A stretch of DNA of 50,537 nucleotides from the NCBI GenBank assembly GCA_902797885.1, contig CADBUP010000123.1:1-50537 (forward strand), written 5' to 3'. The DNA comes from an uncultured Ruminococcus sp. GTDB lineage: Bacteria; Bacillota; Clostridia; Monoglobales; Monoglobaceae. The translations under genes were made by a program, and so were the position numbers. Shown piece after piece: positions 18,723 to 28,351 of the stretch (position 1 is the first letter of the stretch; each line of letters starts with the position of its first letter). The notes below the pieces were generated by a model. It was not told the DNA's origin. It searched no databases and worked only from the letters and a program-made list of their open reading frames with translations.

Positions 18723-21339
18723 AAAAATAACAGCGGTGCTGCTTATTGCAGTTATGATATCGGGGGCTTGCTATGCCATTCCGATAGATGTGAGCGGTGA
18801 AGATTTTGAAAACGAAGCGTGTCTTGTTACTGCGTTACAGATTATGAGTAATTATAGTGATAATACCTTTAGAGGTGAAATGAGTGTAAAAAGAGGCGAA
18901 CTGGCGGATATTGCGGTTAAGATGCTTGGCTATAAGGCTGACTATATTGAAAGCGGTATATACTTTAAGGATGTTCCTACTTCCGATAAAAACAGAAACA
19001 GTATCTATATGGCCGCCGCACTTGGAATTATGCTCGGAACAGATGAGTATATATTTGAGCCGGATGTGCCTATTAAAGTAAATGAAGCGGCGACAGTAAT
19101 GGTAAGAGTTCTCGGCTATGGTGATTATGCCAATCAGAACGGCGGTTATTCATCGGGACATATGAAGGTCGCTGTTCAAAAAGATATTCTGTCGGGATTA
19201 AACGACGGGGCGAAAACTCTGACGCGGGGCGAAGCGGCGAAGATGATATTCAATACTCTTACCGCTCAAAGGCTCAGACAAGTATCATTCGGCGATACAA
19301 CAAGGTTTGAAGCCAATGATGAACATACTCTTTTAAAGGATATATTTGATGTGTATGAAATCGAGGGAATAGCGGAGGAAGACAGCAAGGCGAATATATA
19401 TTCGACAAAGCCTCAGTATTCGCTGAATGATAATGAAATCTATATAAACGGAACAAAAATAAAGGTTGACTCGAATACAAGCGATATGCTCGGCAAAAGC
19501 ATAAAGCTCTATGCAAGGTATGATGAAAAGACTCAGGAATATACGTCTTTGTATTATTATGACGGGAAGGATACAAATGTTTATGAGACAGACGCATCAG
19601 ATGCAGAGTTTAAGAGTGACACACTTCAAATAATATATACTGATGAAATAACCGCGAAGGATAAAACATTAAACATAGATGAAAATGCTTCGGTAATGGT
19701 CAACGGTCAGTATTTTGACCGAATTTATGCTAAGATGGCTCAGGACCTGCTGAAAACGAGGGCAAGTAGAAAAATCCGATTTGTCGACAATAACGGAGAC
19801 AGGCGTGCGGATGTAATTTTTATAAAAAATTCGGTTACATATGTGGTAAAGTCGGCCTCTGTATCGGGGGAAATTATAAATGACAGGTATGGAAATCCTT
19901 CGTTAAAGCTTGACGAGTATGATGCGGTTGAAATTTATGATGCTGACGGAAAAAGGATAACGCTTGCGGACATCAGCATGGACGATATTCTTTCGGTAGA
20001 GAAGGTATCGGACAAGTCGCTGATCAGGATATACCGCTCGAACAAGAGGGTTAAGGGAGCTGTATCGGAAATTGACTCGGATAATAATGTTAAAATTAAT
20101 AATGTGAAATACAAGATTTCAGAGGCATACACGGAGGCGCTGAAAAAGAAATACACGGATGAAATTAAAATAGGCGAGGACGTTACGGCATACATGGACG
20201 TATACGGAGAGGTCGGATATGTAAAGAAGAAAAGCGCAGAGCTTTACGGATATGTAATAGATTTAAAATATGAAACAGTATTCGGCGAAAGTCTTAAGCT
20301 CGGAATCTTTGATTCGGATGGCGTATATAAGGTATACGAGCCCGCAAGAAAGGTGACGTTGGTTGACGAAACGTGTAAGGAGACGGAATACAGCGAAGGT
20401 TCGGGGTTTGAGAAGATTTATAAGAGCCTTTTAAGCTCTGATGAAAAGGTGAGAAAGCTAATAAAGTTTGAAGTTAACGGAAGCGGACAAATTAAACGGA
20501 TTGAGCTCTGCAAGAATTTATCATCGGACCCGAATGCCGAGTATAATAAGACAAACGGTTTCACGAAATATGAAAAGGGCGGATATTATATGTTTAATCG
20601 GTTGTTCAAGGGAAAGTACAGAATTACCGATGACACAGCCGTTATGCTTGTTCCAAATGATAATTCGCTGAAAGACGATTATGATACGGCGGGCGTTTCG
20701 TATTTTCAAAAGGATACAAAGTATAATATAGAGATTTATGATTTGAATGAAATGTATGAGCCTTCTTTAATAGTTGTAAACGGCGGTTCAAAGGGTCTGA
20801 GCGAATCGACCGCCCCGGCGGTGGTTAAATCCGTATCAAGCACGCTTGACAAGGAGGGGAATACGGTTACCTCGCTTGAACTGTACAGAAATAAAAAGAC
20901 GTATAGGGCAAGCGGGGAAAACGATATAGTTTCTGAGAGTAACGGAAAATTCCCCGAAATTAAAATTACGGATTTACAGCCGGGGGACATAATCCAGAGC
21001 GATGCCTCGGCCGACGGAGAAGTTCTGAAAAAATTCCGGGTTCTGTTCAGAGCGTCATACACGGGCGAAGCGTTTAACAGCGAGGAACCAAATACAATGA
21101 CAAGTATTCCGAATAAGAGCCTTGCGTATGCATATGCCACGCTGACAGCGGTAGGAAGCGACAGCGCGCTGTTTAACATGGATGGAATAAAATGTATTAA
21201 TAATGCGGCAGAGGTTTTGACCTACAACAAAGACCGCGATATATTGGAAAGTGACGGTTATTCGGCATTGGAGGTCGGAGACAAGGTGTTTGTGTGCTGG
21301 ATTTGGTCGGGTCCGAACATGGTAATAAAGTACAAATAA
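18715..21339 (+). CDS. SLH-domain surface protein, function unknown
   Basis: An 874-aa exported protein with a signal peptide (MLKKITAVLLIAVMISGACYA). Three SLH repeats follow directly at about residues 25-170 (VKRGELADIAVKMLGYK, IYMAAALGIMLG, TLTRGEAAKMIFNTL). The remaining 700 residues are beta-rich with many short Lys/Asp/Tyr-containing strands and recurring OB-like phrases (VKGAVSEIDSDNNVKINNV, GYVIDLKYE). I see no enzyme motif. N-terminal SLH placement suggests a wall-attached spacer or receptor. ATGs at 18706, 18709 and 18715 are in frame after GAGAGAGG; I prefer 18715 because it opens a clean signal peptide. The start lies inside the last codons of the response regulator, implying translational coupling. 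Confidence 0.82.
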   Translation: MLKKITAVLLIAVMISGACYAIPIDVSGEDFENEACLVTALQIMSNYSDNTFRGEMSVKRGELADIAVKMLGYKADYIESGIYFKDVPTSDKNRNSIYMAAALGIMLGTDEYIFEPDVPIKVNEAATVMVRVLGYGDYANQNGGYSSGHMKVAVQKDILSGLNDGAKTLTRGEAAKMIFNTLTAQRLRQVSFGDTTRFEANDEHTLLKDIFDVYEIEGIAEEDSKANIYSTKPQYSLNDNEIYINGTKIKVDSNTSDMLGKSIKLYARYDEKTQEYTSLYYYDGKDTNVYETDASDAEFKSDTLQIIYTDEITAKDKTLNIDENASVMVNGQYFDRIYAKMAQDLLKTRASRKIRFVDNNGDRRADVIFIKNSVTYVVKSASVSGEIINDRYGNPSLKLDEYDAVEIYDADGKRITLADISMDDILSVEKVSDKSLIRIYRSNKRVKGAVSEIDSDNNVKINNVKYKISEAYTEALKKKYTDEIKIGEDVTAYMDVYGEVGYVKKKSAELYGYVIDLKYETVFGESLKLGIFDSDGVYKVYEPARKVTLVDETCKETEYSEGSGFEKIYKSLLSSDEKVRKLIKFEVNGSGQIKRIELCKNLSSDPNAEYNKTNGFTKYEKGGYYMFNRLFKGKYRITDDTAVMLVPNDNSLKDDYDTAGVSYFQKDTKYNIEIYDLNEMYEPSLIVVNGGSKGLSESTAPAVVKSVSSTLDKEGNTVTSLELYRNKKTYRASGENDIVSESNGKFPEIKITDLQPGDIIQSDASADGEVLKKFRVLFRASYTGEAFNSEEPNTMTSIPNKSLAYAYATLTAVGSDSALFNMDGIKCINNAAEVLTYNKDRDILESDGYSALEVGDKVFVCWIWSGPNMVIKYK

Positions 21340-21369
21340 TATAGTGTGAAAGCGGAGGAGTGAAACGGT

Positions 21370-23340
21370 ATGAGAACAAAAATATTTGCATCGGCGCTTG
21401 TGTGTTGTATTATGCTTGGATTCTGTACCCTACAGGGATTCGCCGATGAGGTCATAAATGAAAATGATACACCGATAATTTTTTCGGCGGATAGAGCAGA
21501 GGGAAAAGGCTGGGAAACAGCCGATGACGGGAAAACAATTAAAAAGACCGACAAGAGTGATACGGGAAGCATAAGCTTCGGCAGTAAGGAGTGGTCCGGT
21601 ACAGCGCTTAAGCTTAAGTTAAAAACGGACGACATAACAAGCGGAGGAATTATGATTAGGCTTAACGCCGATGAAAACGGCGGCGGTTACGGCTTATATA
21701 TTTTGCCGGATGACGCGAGATGGGACAGTATTTTATATAAATACAAATCAAACGGAACAAGAGAACAGCTCGGTAGTAAAACAGAGGATACTTTTAAAAA
21801 CGGACAAAGCTATAATATAGAGTTTTCGGCAGACGGAGATAATGTGACCGTTAAAGCAGGCGGCAGAGAGCTTTATAATATAGCAGACAGCACATATAAT
21901 AAGGGCCTTGTGCAAATCGATATTTTAAAGGCAAAGGCAGAAATATCAGAGGTTAAAGTAACCGCAACGGTTGTTATTCCGGATGAGCAGCAGGAGCTTT
22001 ACGATAAAATCAAAGGTGAGTTAAAAACATATGAGGATGACAGCACTTCGGTTCCGGATAAAACTCAGTTAAAAGCCCTTCTGTCTGAAATTTCAAAGGT
22101 TACATATGAGGTCAGAAGAAACGAGCTTCAGGCGCGGATGGATAAAATAGTTTCCGAAAGAATAAAAAGCAGTATTTCGGCGGACTATGATCGTGTTAAT
22201 AACAAAATTAAAATAGAAGGAAGTGTGTACTCCGTCAGGAATAAGGCGGTAAGCGCAGATGTTATCAACGCGGCGGGAAATAATGTGGGAACACTCACTC
22301 TTCCGTCGGCTGATGAGGTCGGAGAGTTTTCATATACGGTGGACTTTTTAAAGCAGGCTCCCGTGGGAATCTACAAGCTGAAGGTCGGAGACGCCGAATG
22401 CAGCTTTGAGGTGACGCTCCCATCGTCGGACGGAACAATAAAATCATTTAAAATAGACGGAGTACAGGGAACCGTTTCAAACGGAGAGATAAGCGTTGTT
22501 CTTTCTTCAAACTCCGCTCTCGATGAAAAAACCGTTATATTTGAATTAACCGATGCCAAGGCTCATATGGAATTCACCGACGGAAAGCAGATTATAAGCG
22601 GTGTAACAAAAATAGACGTAAGCAAAGAACAGAAGCTTTTTGTTGTTGCCGAGAACGGAACAAAAACAGAGTATACGCTAAAGGTTTCGAAATCCTCCGG
22701 TAATCAGGGCGGCGGAACAGGCGGCGGAACAGGCGGCGGAACAAGCGGACGCGGTTCGGGCGGACATGTGATAAGCGGCCTTGCGCCGGGCGGAAAAGGG
22801 CCGGCCGAAACGGTAAAATATTTTGATGATTTGGATGATTGCAGCTGGGCAGAGCCTTATATCAATTCTCTGTATACATCGGGTGTTATAAACGGTGTTT
22901 CGGATAGAAAATACGACCCGAACGGTCTTGTGACGCGTGCCGAGTTTGTTAAAATGGCGGTCGGCGCATTTGAAATTAAAAACAGTTCGGCGGAGTGTAA
23001 TTTTGATGATGTTGACAGGTCGGATTGGGCATATCCGTTTATCGCCGCGGCGGTTGAAGAGGGAATCATAAAAGGCGAAAGCGATTTCGTTTTCGGAAGG
23101 GATAACAATATATTAAGACAGGACGCGGCGGTTATTCTTCATAGAATAATAGGCGGCGCTTCGGATGCAAAAATCAGTTTTTCGGACGCAAAGAGCATAT
23201 CCGACTATGCCATAGATGCGGTCGGGGCGCTTTACTCAAGGGGGATTATGACAGGTGACGAAAACAATTGTTTTAATCCGTTAGAATCTCTGACACGTGC
23301 CGAGGCCGCAAAGATTATATGCCTCGGAATGAACGGCTGA
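21370..23340 (+). CDS. SLH-anchored surface protein with LamG-like domain
   Basis: A 656-aa exported protein. The signal peptide is about 1-25 (TLQGFA/DEV). Residues about 28-200 resemble a concanavalin/LamG domain (SGGIMIRLNADENGGGYG, ELYNIADSTYNKGLVQ). A helical segment follows, then Ig-like beta-domains (SFKIDGVQGTVSNGE, KTEYTLKVSK), then a flexible Gly/Thr linker at about 447-465 with repeated GGGT units. Three SLH repeats close the protein (about 483-656: WAEPYINSLYTSGVINGVSD, LVTRAEFVKMAVGAF, LTRAEAAKIICLGMN). The layout, ligand module to linker to wall anchor, suggests a cell-surface carbohydrate-binding protein. GGAGGAG is 9 nt upstream of the ATG. It lies 30 bp after the preceding SLH gene and 28 bp before a GH2 gene. 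Confidence 0.84.
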   Translation: MRTKIFASALVCCIMLGFCTLQGFADEVINENDTPIIFSADRAEGKGWETADDGKTIKKTDKSDTGSISFGSKEWSGTALKLKLKTDDITSGGIMIRLNADENGGGYGLYILPDDARWDSILYKYKSNGTREQLGSKTEDTFKNGQSYNIEFSADGDNVTVKAGGRELYNIADSTYNKGLVQIDILKAKAEISEVKVTATVVIPDEQQELYDKIKGELKTYEDDSTSVPDKTQLKALLSEISKVTYEVRRNELQARMDKIVSERIKSSISADYDRVNNKIKIEGSVYSVRNKAVSADVINAAGNNVGTLTLPSADEVGEFSYTVDFLKQAPVGIYKLKVGDAECSFEVTLPSSDGTIKSFKIDGVQGTVSNGEISVVLSSNSALDEKTVIFELTDAKAHMEFTDGKQIISGVTKIDVSKEQKLFVVAENGTKTEYTLKVSKSSGNQGGGTGGGTGGGTSGRGSGGHVISGLAPGGKGPAETVKYFDDLDDCSWAEPYINSLYTSGVINGVSDRKYDPNGLVTRAEFVKMAVGAFEIKNSSAECNFDDVDRSDWAYPFIAAAVEEGIIKGESDFVFGRDNNILRQDAAVILHRIIGGASDAKISFSDAKSISDYAIDAVGALYSRGIMTGDENNCFNPLESLTRAEAAKIICLGMNG

Positions 23341-23368
23341 TTTTAAATCGCACAGCGGAGGATGAAAA

Positions 23369-25681
23369 ATGAAGTATTTAATTGACAGACAGTGGAAGTT
23401 TTCAAAAACAGAATCGATTGACAAATTGGCAAACAATTCGTTTTCAAAATCGGGTTGCTGCAGAGGCGTTATGGGTGAGGAATTTGATGATTCAAGCTGG
23501 AGGACGGTTGACCTTCCTCATGACTTTGTAATGGAGGCGGATTTTTCAGAGTGCTTGGATGGATGGGACGGCGGAGATGACGATATTCCGCAAATGGATG
23601 AGATAAAGAACCTGCATTCGGCGCTTGGCTCTAAGAATCGCTCTGTCGGGTGGTACAGAAAGAAGCTGGTTATCGATGATAAACACAGCGGAAGCAGAAT
23701 ATTTATTACATTTGACGGTGTGTACCGTGACAGCAGGGTATATATTAACGGATTTTTTATCGACAGACATTTAAGCGGTTATACCGGTTTTTCGTATGAT
23801 ATAACCGATTTTGTAAGGTTCGGAGAGGAAAACACAATAGTGGTATTCTGTGACGCGCGCGAAACAGAGGGCTGGTGGTATCAGGGCGGAGGGATATACC
23901 GCCATGTTTATCTTGAGGTCAAGCCCCGGACTCACATTGTGAGAAACGGAATTTATGCCTTTGCCCGGCTCTCCGATGACAGAAAATCCACGGTAGTTAC
24001 AGTAGAAACAACGCTTAAAAGCTATGAGCCAAAGGCCTTGACAGAGATAAAAACAAGGCTGACGGGCGAGAATGCGCCGGTCGGCTTTGAAACAGAAAGA
24101 GTATCGCTTTTGTACGGTGAAACAAGGAGCATAGTTCAACACATCAAAATTGAAAATCCGATTCTTTGGGATGTTGAAAATCCGTATCTCTACAGGCTCA
24201 CCGTCACAACGTCGGAGGGAGAAAGCGAGAGCGTCTGCATAGGTATAAAAGAGCAGAAGTTTGATAAAGAAAACGGATTTTTGTTAAACGGAAGGCGGGT
24301 TAAAATAAAAGGATGCTGTCTGCATCAGGATTTCGGCGGTCTTGGTATTGCCTTGCCTGACGGGATTATGGAATATAAGATAAAACAGATGAAGAGTATG
24401 GGATGTAATGCTATCCGTATGTCACATAACCCTGTTGCGAGGGAGCTTCTTGACGCGTGCGATCGGGAGGGAATGCTTGTTATGGCTGAAACAAGATTAT
24501 TTTCAAGCGCACCCGAGGATATGCGTCAGCTTATCGAGCTCGTAAAATATAACAGAAATCACGTATCGATTATTCTTTGGAGCATAGGAAACGAAGAAAC
24601 AAGAACTCAGGGAACGCGCATAGGCGCGAATATTGCGGCAAGTATGAACAGAGCAATCAAGGCGCTTGATTTAAGACCCGTAACCATGGCATTTTTGTTT
24701 TGGAATTTTCAAAAATGCTGTGCTATCGATGATGTCGGCCTTGTGTCGGAGGCGGCAAGGGAAACAGATGTGTTCGGAATAAATTATTATACGGCGATAT
24801 GGGAAAAAATAAAGGAATACTATAAAATGCCGATAATCTGTACCGAACACAGATCGCTTCCGCAGACCAGGGGATGTTATATCTCCGACAAAGAAAAGTG
24901 CACGGTCGGAATTATGGATAGTGAAAACGGATTGTTTTATCTTATGGGCGAGAATGAGTGGAGGTATGTTAATTCGCACGATTACGTAAGCGGTTATTTT
25001 ATATGGACCGGAATGGATTATTACGGAGAGCCTACGCCGTATACATATCCGGCTGTATCCTCTCAATTCGGAGCATTGGATCTCTGCGGATTTGAAAAAG
25101 ATGCTTATTATTATTTTAAAGCGTGGTGGAGCAGAGAAAAAGTGTTGCATATTCTTCCACATTGGAACCGTATAGACGGATTAAACGAAACGCGTGATGT
25201 ATGGTGCTTTACGAATGCGGATTCCGCTGAGTTGTTTGTAAACGGAAAAAGTATGGGAAAACAGAGCTGCGAAAAGGACGGCCATATAGTATGGAAGGCG
25301 GTTCCTTATTCCGAGGGATATGTTTCGGTCAGAGGTTTTTGGAATGATAATTCAACTCAGGAGCGCCGCATAGAAACAACCGGCCCGGCAAGCCGCATCC
25401 GCTGTGAAACAAAATATGAGTTTGAGGACGCTGACTTTTTATATAAGCTGATATGTGTATATGCCGAGGATGACAAGGGAAGAAGAGTTCCGGATGCAGA
25501 CAGCCCGTTTGAAATAAAATGTACGAACGGTGCATGGACGGCATTTTCAAACGGAAATCCCGCTTGTCATTTAAACCCGGATACATATGAGGGCTGTTTG
25601 TTCAACGGACTCGCTATGGTAATTGTAAAAATCGAAAAGAATTCGGCCGGGACTGCGATGATTGCCGGTATTGAGGTATAA
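23369..25681 (+). CDS. Glycoside hydrolase family 2 enzyme, first copy
   Basis: A 770-aa protein without a signal peptide, so probably cytoplasmic. It has the GH2 order: sugar-binding jelly roll (SWRTVDLPHDFVME, FDGVYRDSRVYINGFFIDRHLSGY, GWWYQGGGIYRHVYL), immunoglobulin-like domain (NPILWDVENPYLYRLTV), TIM barrel from about residue 310 (NGRRVKIKGCCLHQDFGG, NAIRMSHNP), and a C-terminal Ig-like domain. The acid/base is probably Glu409 in SIGNEETRT and the nucleophile Glu493 in IICTEHRS. Such proteins are beta-galactosidases, beta-glucuronidases or related exo-enzymes; the exact sugar is not readable. GCGGAGGA lies upstream. It probably trims oligosaccharides brought in by the nearby importer. 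Confidence 0.9.
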   Translation: MKYLIDRQWKFSKTESIDKLANNSFSKSGCCRGVMGEEFDDSSWRTVDLPHDFVMEADFSECLDGWDGGDDDIPQMDEIKNLHSALGSKNRSVGWYRKKLVIDDKHSGSRIFITFDGVYRDSRVYINGFFIDRHLSGYTGFSYDITDFVRFGEENTIVVFCDARETEGWWYQGGGIYRHVYLEVKPRTHIVRNGIYAFARLSDDRKSTVVTVETTLKSYEPKALTEIKTRLTGENAPVGFETERVSLLYGETRSIVQHIKIENPILWDVENPYLYRLTVTTSEGESESVCIGIKEQKFDKENGFLLNGRRVKIKGCCLHQDFGGLGIALPDGIMEYKIKQMKSMGCNAIRMSHNPVARELLDACDREGMLVMAETRLFSSAPEDMRQLIELVKYNRNHVSIILWSIGNEETRTQGTRIGANIAASMNRAIKALDLRPVTMAFLFWNFQKCCAIDDVGLVSEAARETDVFGINYYTAIWEKIKEYYKMPIICTEHRSLPQTRGCYISDKEKCTVGIMDSENGLFYLMGENEWRYVNSHDYVSGYFIWTGMDYYGEPTPYTYPAVSSQFGALDLCGFEKDAYYYFKAWWSREKVLHILPHWNRIDGLNETRDVWCFTNADSAELFVNGKSMGKQSCEKDGHIVWKAVPYSEGYVSVRGFWNDNSTQERRIETTGPASRIRCETKYEFEDADFLYKLICVYAEDDKGRRVPDADSPFEIKCTNGAWTAFSNGNPACHLNPDTYEGCLFNGLAMVIVKIEKNSAGTAMIAGIEV

Positions 25682-25694
25682 AAAGGGGAAAATG

Positions 25695-28031
25695 ATGAGA
25701 GAGAAAATATTGTTTGATGATAATTGGTTGTTCCATAAAGGGGATATAGATATAAAATTTCCTTTGGATAAAGGGCCTGTCTATGCTCAGTCTAAGACAG
25801 AGCGAATGATGTGGGGTCCCGCTTCGCGGTGCTATAAGGCTGTTCCTGATAATTACGGATATTCGTTAAATACGGATTTGTGGGAGTATGTTACCATTCC
25901 GCATGATTATGTTATAGATCAGAAACCGTCAAAGAATGAGAATAACGCTCTCGGCTTTTTTAAGTATGAGAATGCATGGTACAGAAAAATATTTAAGTTG
26001 TCACCGGAGGACAAAAATAAGCGAATAACGCTTATTTTTGACGGCGTTGCAACGCACGCCACCGTGTATGTAAACGGATGTCTTATGAAGCATAATTTTT
26101 GCGGCTATACGACTTTTGAGGTGGATATAACGGATGTTGTTGATTTCGGCGAGACCGAAAATCTTCTTGCGGTATATGTCGAAACAAACAGCCATGAAGG
26201 CTGGTGGTACGAAGGCGGCGGAATTTATCGTCATGTCTGGCTGAAGAAAACGGATCTCATAGCCGTTGATTTATGGGGAGTTTATGTTTCGCCGGAAAAA
26301 ATTAATGACACATTGTGGAATGTCAGATGTGAAACCACAATCTTAAATGACAGATATGAAGACGCTGATGTCGAATACAAAACCGTCATTAGAGATGCGG
26401 ACGGAAATCACATAGGCGAAGCATCAGGGAGGATTATGATTCCGCTTCGTGAGAAGAAAACGGCGATATATAATATTCGGGTGGAAGCCCCGATTTTATG
26501 GGATACCGAAAATCCGTATCTGTATGCGGTCGAAACAGTTATTTCGTCCTCCGGCAATGAATGCGATATTTATAAAACACGAACCGGCTTTCGCACATTT
26601 GAAATTGACCCCGACAAAGGATTATTTTTAAACGGAAGACATATTAAAATAAAGGGTGTTTGCGCACATCAGGACTTTGGACTTACCGGAAAGGCTGTTC
26701 CCGATAATATTCATCGGTATAAGGTCGAAATGATAAAAGAGATGGGCGCAAACGGGTATCGCACAAGTCACTATCCCCAGACCGAAGCAATAATGGATGC
26801 CCTTGATGAGCTTGGATTTATTGTTATGGATGAAACAAGGTGGTTTGAATCCACGGACGAGGGCAAGCAACAGCTTGAGATGCTGATTAAGCGTGACAGG
26901 AACAGACCTTCGGTGCTTTTTTGGTCAATCGGTAACGAAGAACCGCATCATATAACGGAAACAGGACGGCGTATCTGTAAAAATCTTATGGCGTTTGTGC
27001 GAAAGCTTGATAACACCCGTTTTATCACTACGGCGGTTTCGCATCCTCAGGATCTTGCCACCGTGCATGATGAGGTTGACGTAATAGGCATAAACTATAA
27101 TATCACCACATATGAAAGAATTCACAAAAAGTATCCGAATAAGGCAATAGTTTCTTCGGAATGCTGCGCGACCGGAAGCGTGCGCGGATGGTATGACGAT
27201 GCAAACGAGGAAAGAGCGTTCGCGACCGCTTATGATACAACCTCCAATACATGGTTCCGCGGCAGAGAGGAAACGTGGAAGTTTATGAGCGAACGCGAAT
27301 GGGTAGTGGGGTCGTATCAGTGGGACGCGTTTGAACACCGCGGTGAAACACTCTGGCCGAGACTTTGCTCGATTTCGGGGGCGATAGACCTATACCTGCA
27401 AAAGAAAGATGCGTTTTATCAAAATCAGTCACATTGGATTGAGACCAAACCGATAGTTCATCTCCTGCCACATTGGAATTTTGAAGGGCGTGAAGGTGAA
27501 CCGATAAGGGTTTGTGCATACACAAACTGTGAAGAACTTGAGCTTTATCTAAACGGCGTCAGCCTGGGAAAAAGGCAGATAGAGAGATTCGGCCACGGCG
27601 AATGGCTTGTTGAGTATAAACCGGGAGTATTAACGGCGGCCGCGCGGCGAAACGGCGAAACGGTCTGCACGGATTCACGCGAAACATCGGGAAGCCCCGT
27701 ATCGCTTAAGCTTAGACTTGAAAATAAGATTTCCTGCGCGAACGGCAAGGACGTGGCGGTTATTACCTGTTTCTGCACAGATGAACAGGGACGCGAGGTT
27801 CCGACAGCCACTCCGTTTGTAAGCTTCAACGCAAATAAATTGGGGAAGGTTATAGGAACGGGGTCGGATATAACCGACCATAACCCGGTGAGCTTACCTG
27901 ACAGAAGAATGAGGGCGGGAAGAATTACCGCCGCAGTTTTGGTAGGGAAGCAAGCGGGAAATCTGAAGGTGTATGCGAGCGCTGAAAATCTTAAAGGTGC
28001 GGTGCTCACAATTCCGTTGTCGGATGACTGA
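25695..28031 (+). CDS. Glycoside hydrolase family 2 enzyme, second copy
   Basis: A 778-aa GH2 protein paralogous to its upstream neighbour. Conserved blocks are LWEYVTIPHDYVID, FDGVATHATVYVNGCLMKHN, GWWYEGGGIYRHVWLKK, APILWDTENPYLYAVET and NGRHIKIKGVCAHQDFG. The acid/base is probably Glu415 (SIGNEEPHH) and the nucleophile Glu489 (AIVSSECCATG). No export signal is present. ATG 25695 follows AAGGGG by 6 nt; 25692 is an alternative, and the in-frame codon at 25662 would overlap the previous gene. It is the last gene of the long probable operon. The differing nucleophile surroundings of the two enzymes suggest different linkages or sugars. Confidence 0.9.
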   Translation: MREKILFDDNWLFHKGDIDIKFPLDKGPVYAQSKTERMMWGPASRCYKAVPDNYGYSLNTDLWEYVTIPHDYVIDQKPSKNENNALGFFKYENAWYRKIFKLSPEDKNKRITLIFDGVATHATVYVNGCLMKHNFCGYTTFEVDITDVVDFGETENLLAVYVETNSHEGWWYEGGGIYRHVWLKKTDLIAVDLWGVYVSPEKINDTLWNVRCETTILNDRYEDADVEYKTVIRDADGNHIGEASGRIMIPLREKKTAIYNIRVEAPILWDTENPYLYAVETVISSSGNECDIYKTRTGFRTFEIDPDKGLFLNGRHIKIKGVCAHQDFGLTGKAVPDNIHRYKVEMIKEMGANGYRTSHYPQTEAIMDALDELGFIVMDETRWFESTDEGKQQLEMLIKRDRNRPSVLFWSIGNEEPHHITETGRRICKNLMAFVRKLDNTRFITTAVSHPQDLATVHDEVDVIGINYNITTYERIHKKYPNKAIVSSECCATGSVRGWYDDANEERAFATAYDTTSNTWFRGREETWKFMSEREWVVGSYQWDAFEHRGETLWPRLCSISGAIDLYLQKKDAFYQNQSHWIETKPIVHLLPHWNFEGREGEPIRVCAYTNCEELELYLNGVSLGKRQIERFGHGEWLVEYKPGVLTAAARRNGETVCTDSRETSGSPVSLKLRLENKISCANGKDVAVITCFCTDEQGREVPTATPFVSFNANKLGKVIGTGSDITDHNPVSLPDRRMRAGRITAAVLVGKQAGNLKVYASAENLKGAVLTIPLSDD

Positions 28032-28325
28032 TTTGCGCTGAACGGAAAAATGCCGGCGAAAGACCTGTGATAGAGGTAAAAAGTTCTGTGCCGCTTAGTG
28101 TTGAATTAATATGGAACGGACAATCCGAAGCTATACATAAAATAGCCGCGGAGCATTTGCGCTTTTGAAAAAGTGTGTAAAATCGGGTATATGTTCTGCG
28201 ATTGTCAGACATATATTACATCAGCCTTAAAAAATAACAGTTTACATTAATCCCCATAATATTTAGTAAACTGAATTCATCGGAATGGTAGTAGTATTCA
28301 GTATTTACCATTTACCATTTACCAT
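28032..28325. other. Intergenic region with possible vestigial reading frame
   Basis: No credible gene is present. One plus-strand frame from 28031 to about 28167 reads like protein (GERPVIEVKSSVPLSVEL, then IWNGQSEAIHKIAAEH) but has no start or ribosome site and stops at once, so it may be a gene remnant or chance. No clear terminator for the long operon was found. The right half contains the inverted repeats and heptamer repeats listed separately. Confidence 0.4.
28238..28273. promoter_or_regulatory. Inverted repeat upstream of broken TetR gene, candidate operator
   Basis: CAGTTTAC (28238-28245) is perfectly inverted as GTAAACTG (28266-28273), 20 bp apart, in an AT-rich region with promoter-like strings (TTTACA at 28241). 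TetR-family regulators usually bind such repeats beside their own gene. The adjacent TetR reading frame appears damaged, so the site may be a relic. Confidence 0.35.
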
Positions 28326-28351
28326 TTGCCACGCTATTTACATTCCGATGA
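28277..28351. repeat. 11-bp inverted repeat enclosing four 7-bp tandem repeats
   Basis: TCATCGGAATG (28277-28287) is perfectly inverted as CATTCCGATGA (28341-28351). Between them lie four heptamers, three ATTTACC and one ATTTGCC (28303-28330). The right arm ends within the TetR reading frame, where the N-terminal helix of the regulator should be. It looks like an insertion scar or the remains of a small mobile sequence. Confidence 0.6.

Noticed and set aside
4114-23340. Dockerin modules as partners of the cohesin domain
   Set aside because: Acidic Asn/Asp loops such as EGDDSNDG occur in the beta-helix proteins, but not as paired 22-residue dockerin repeats with following helices.
24671-25162. 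Minus-strand 163-codon frame opposite the first GH2 gene
   Set aside because: Antisense to the catalytic barrel of a clear enzyme and without any domain pattern.
28303-28330. Possible CRISPR-like array of short repeats
   Set aside because: Units are only 7 bp with no spacers; this is a simple tandem repeat.
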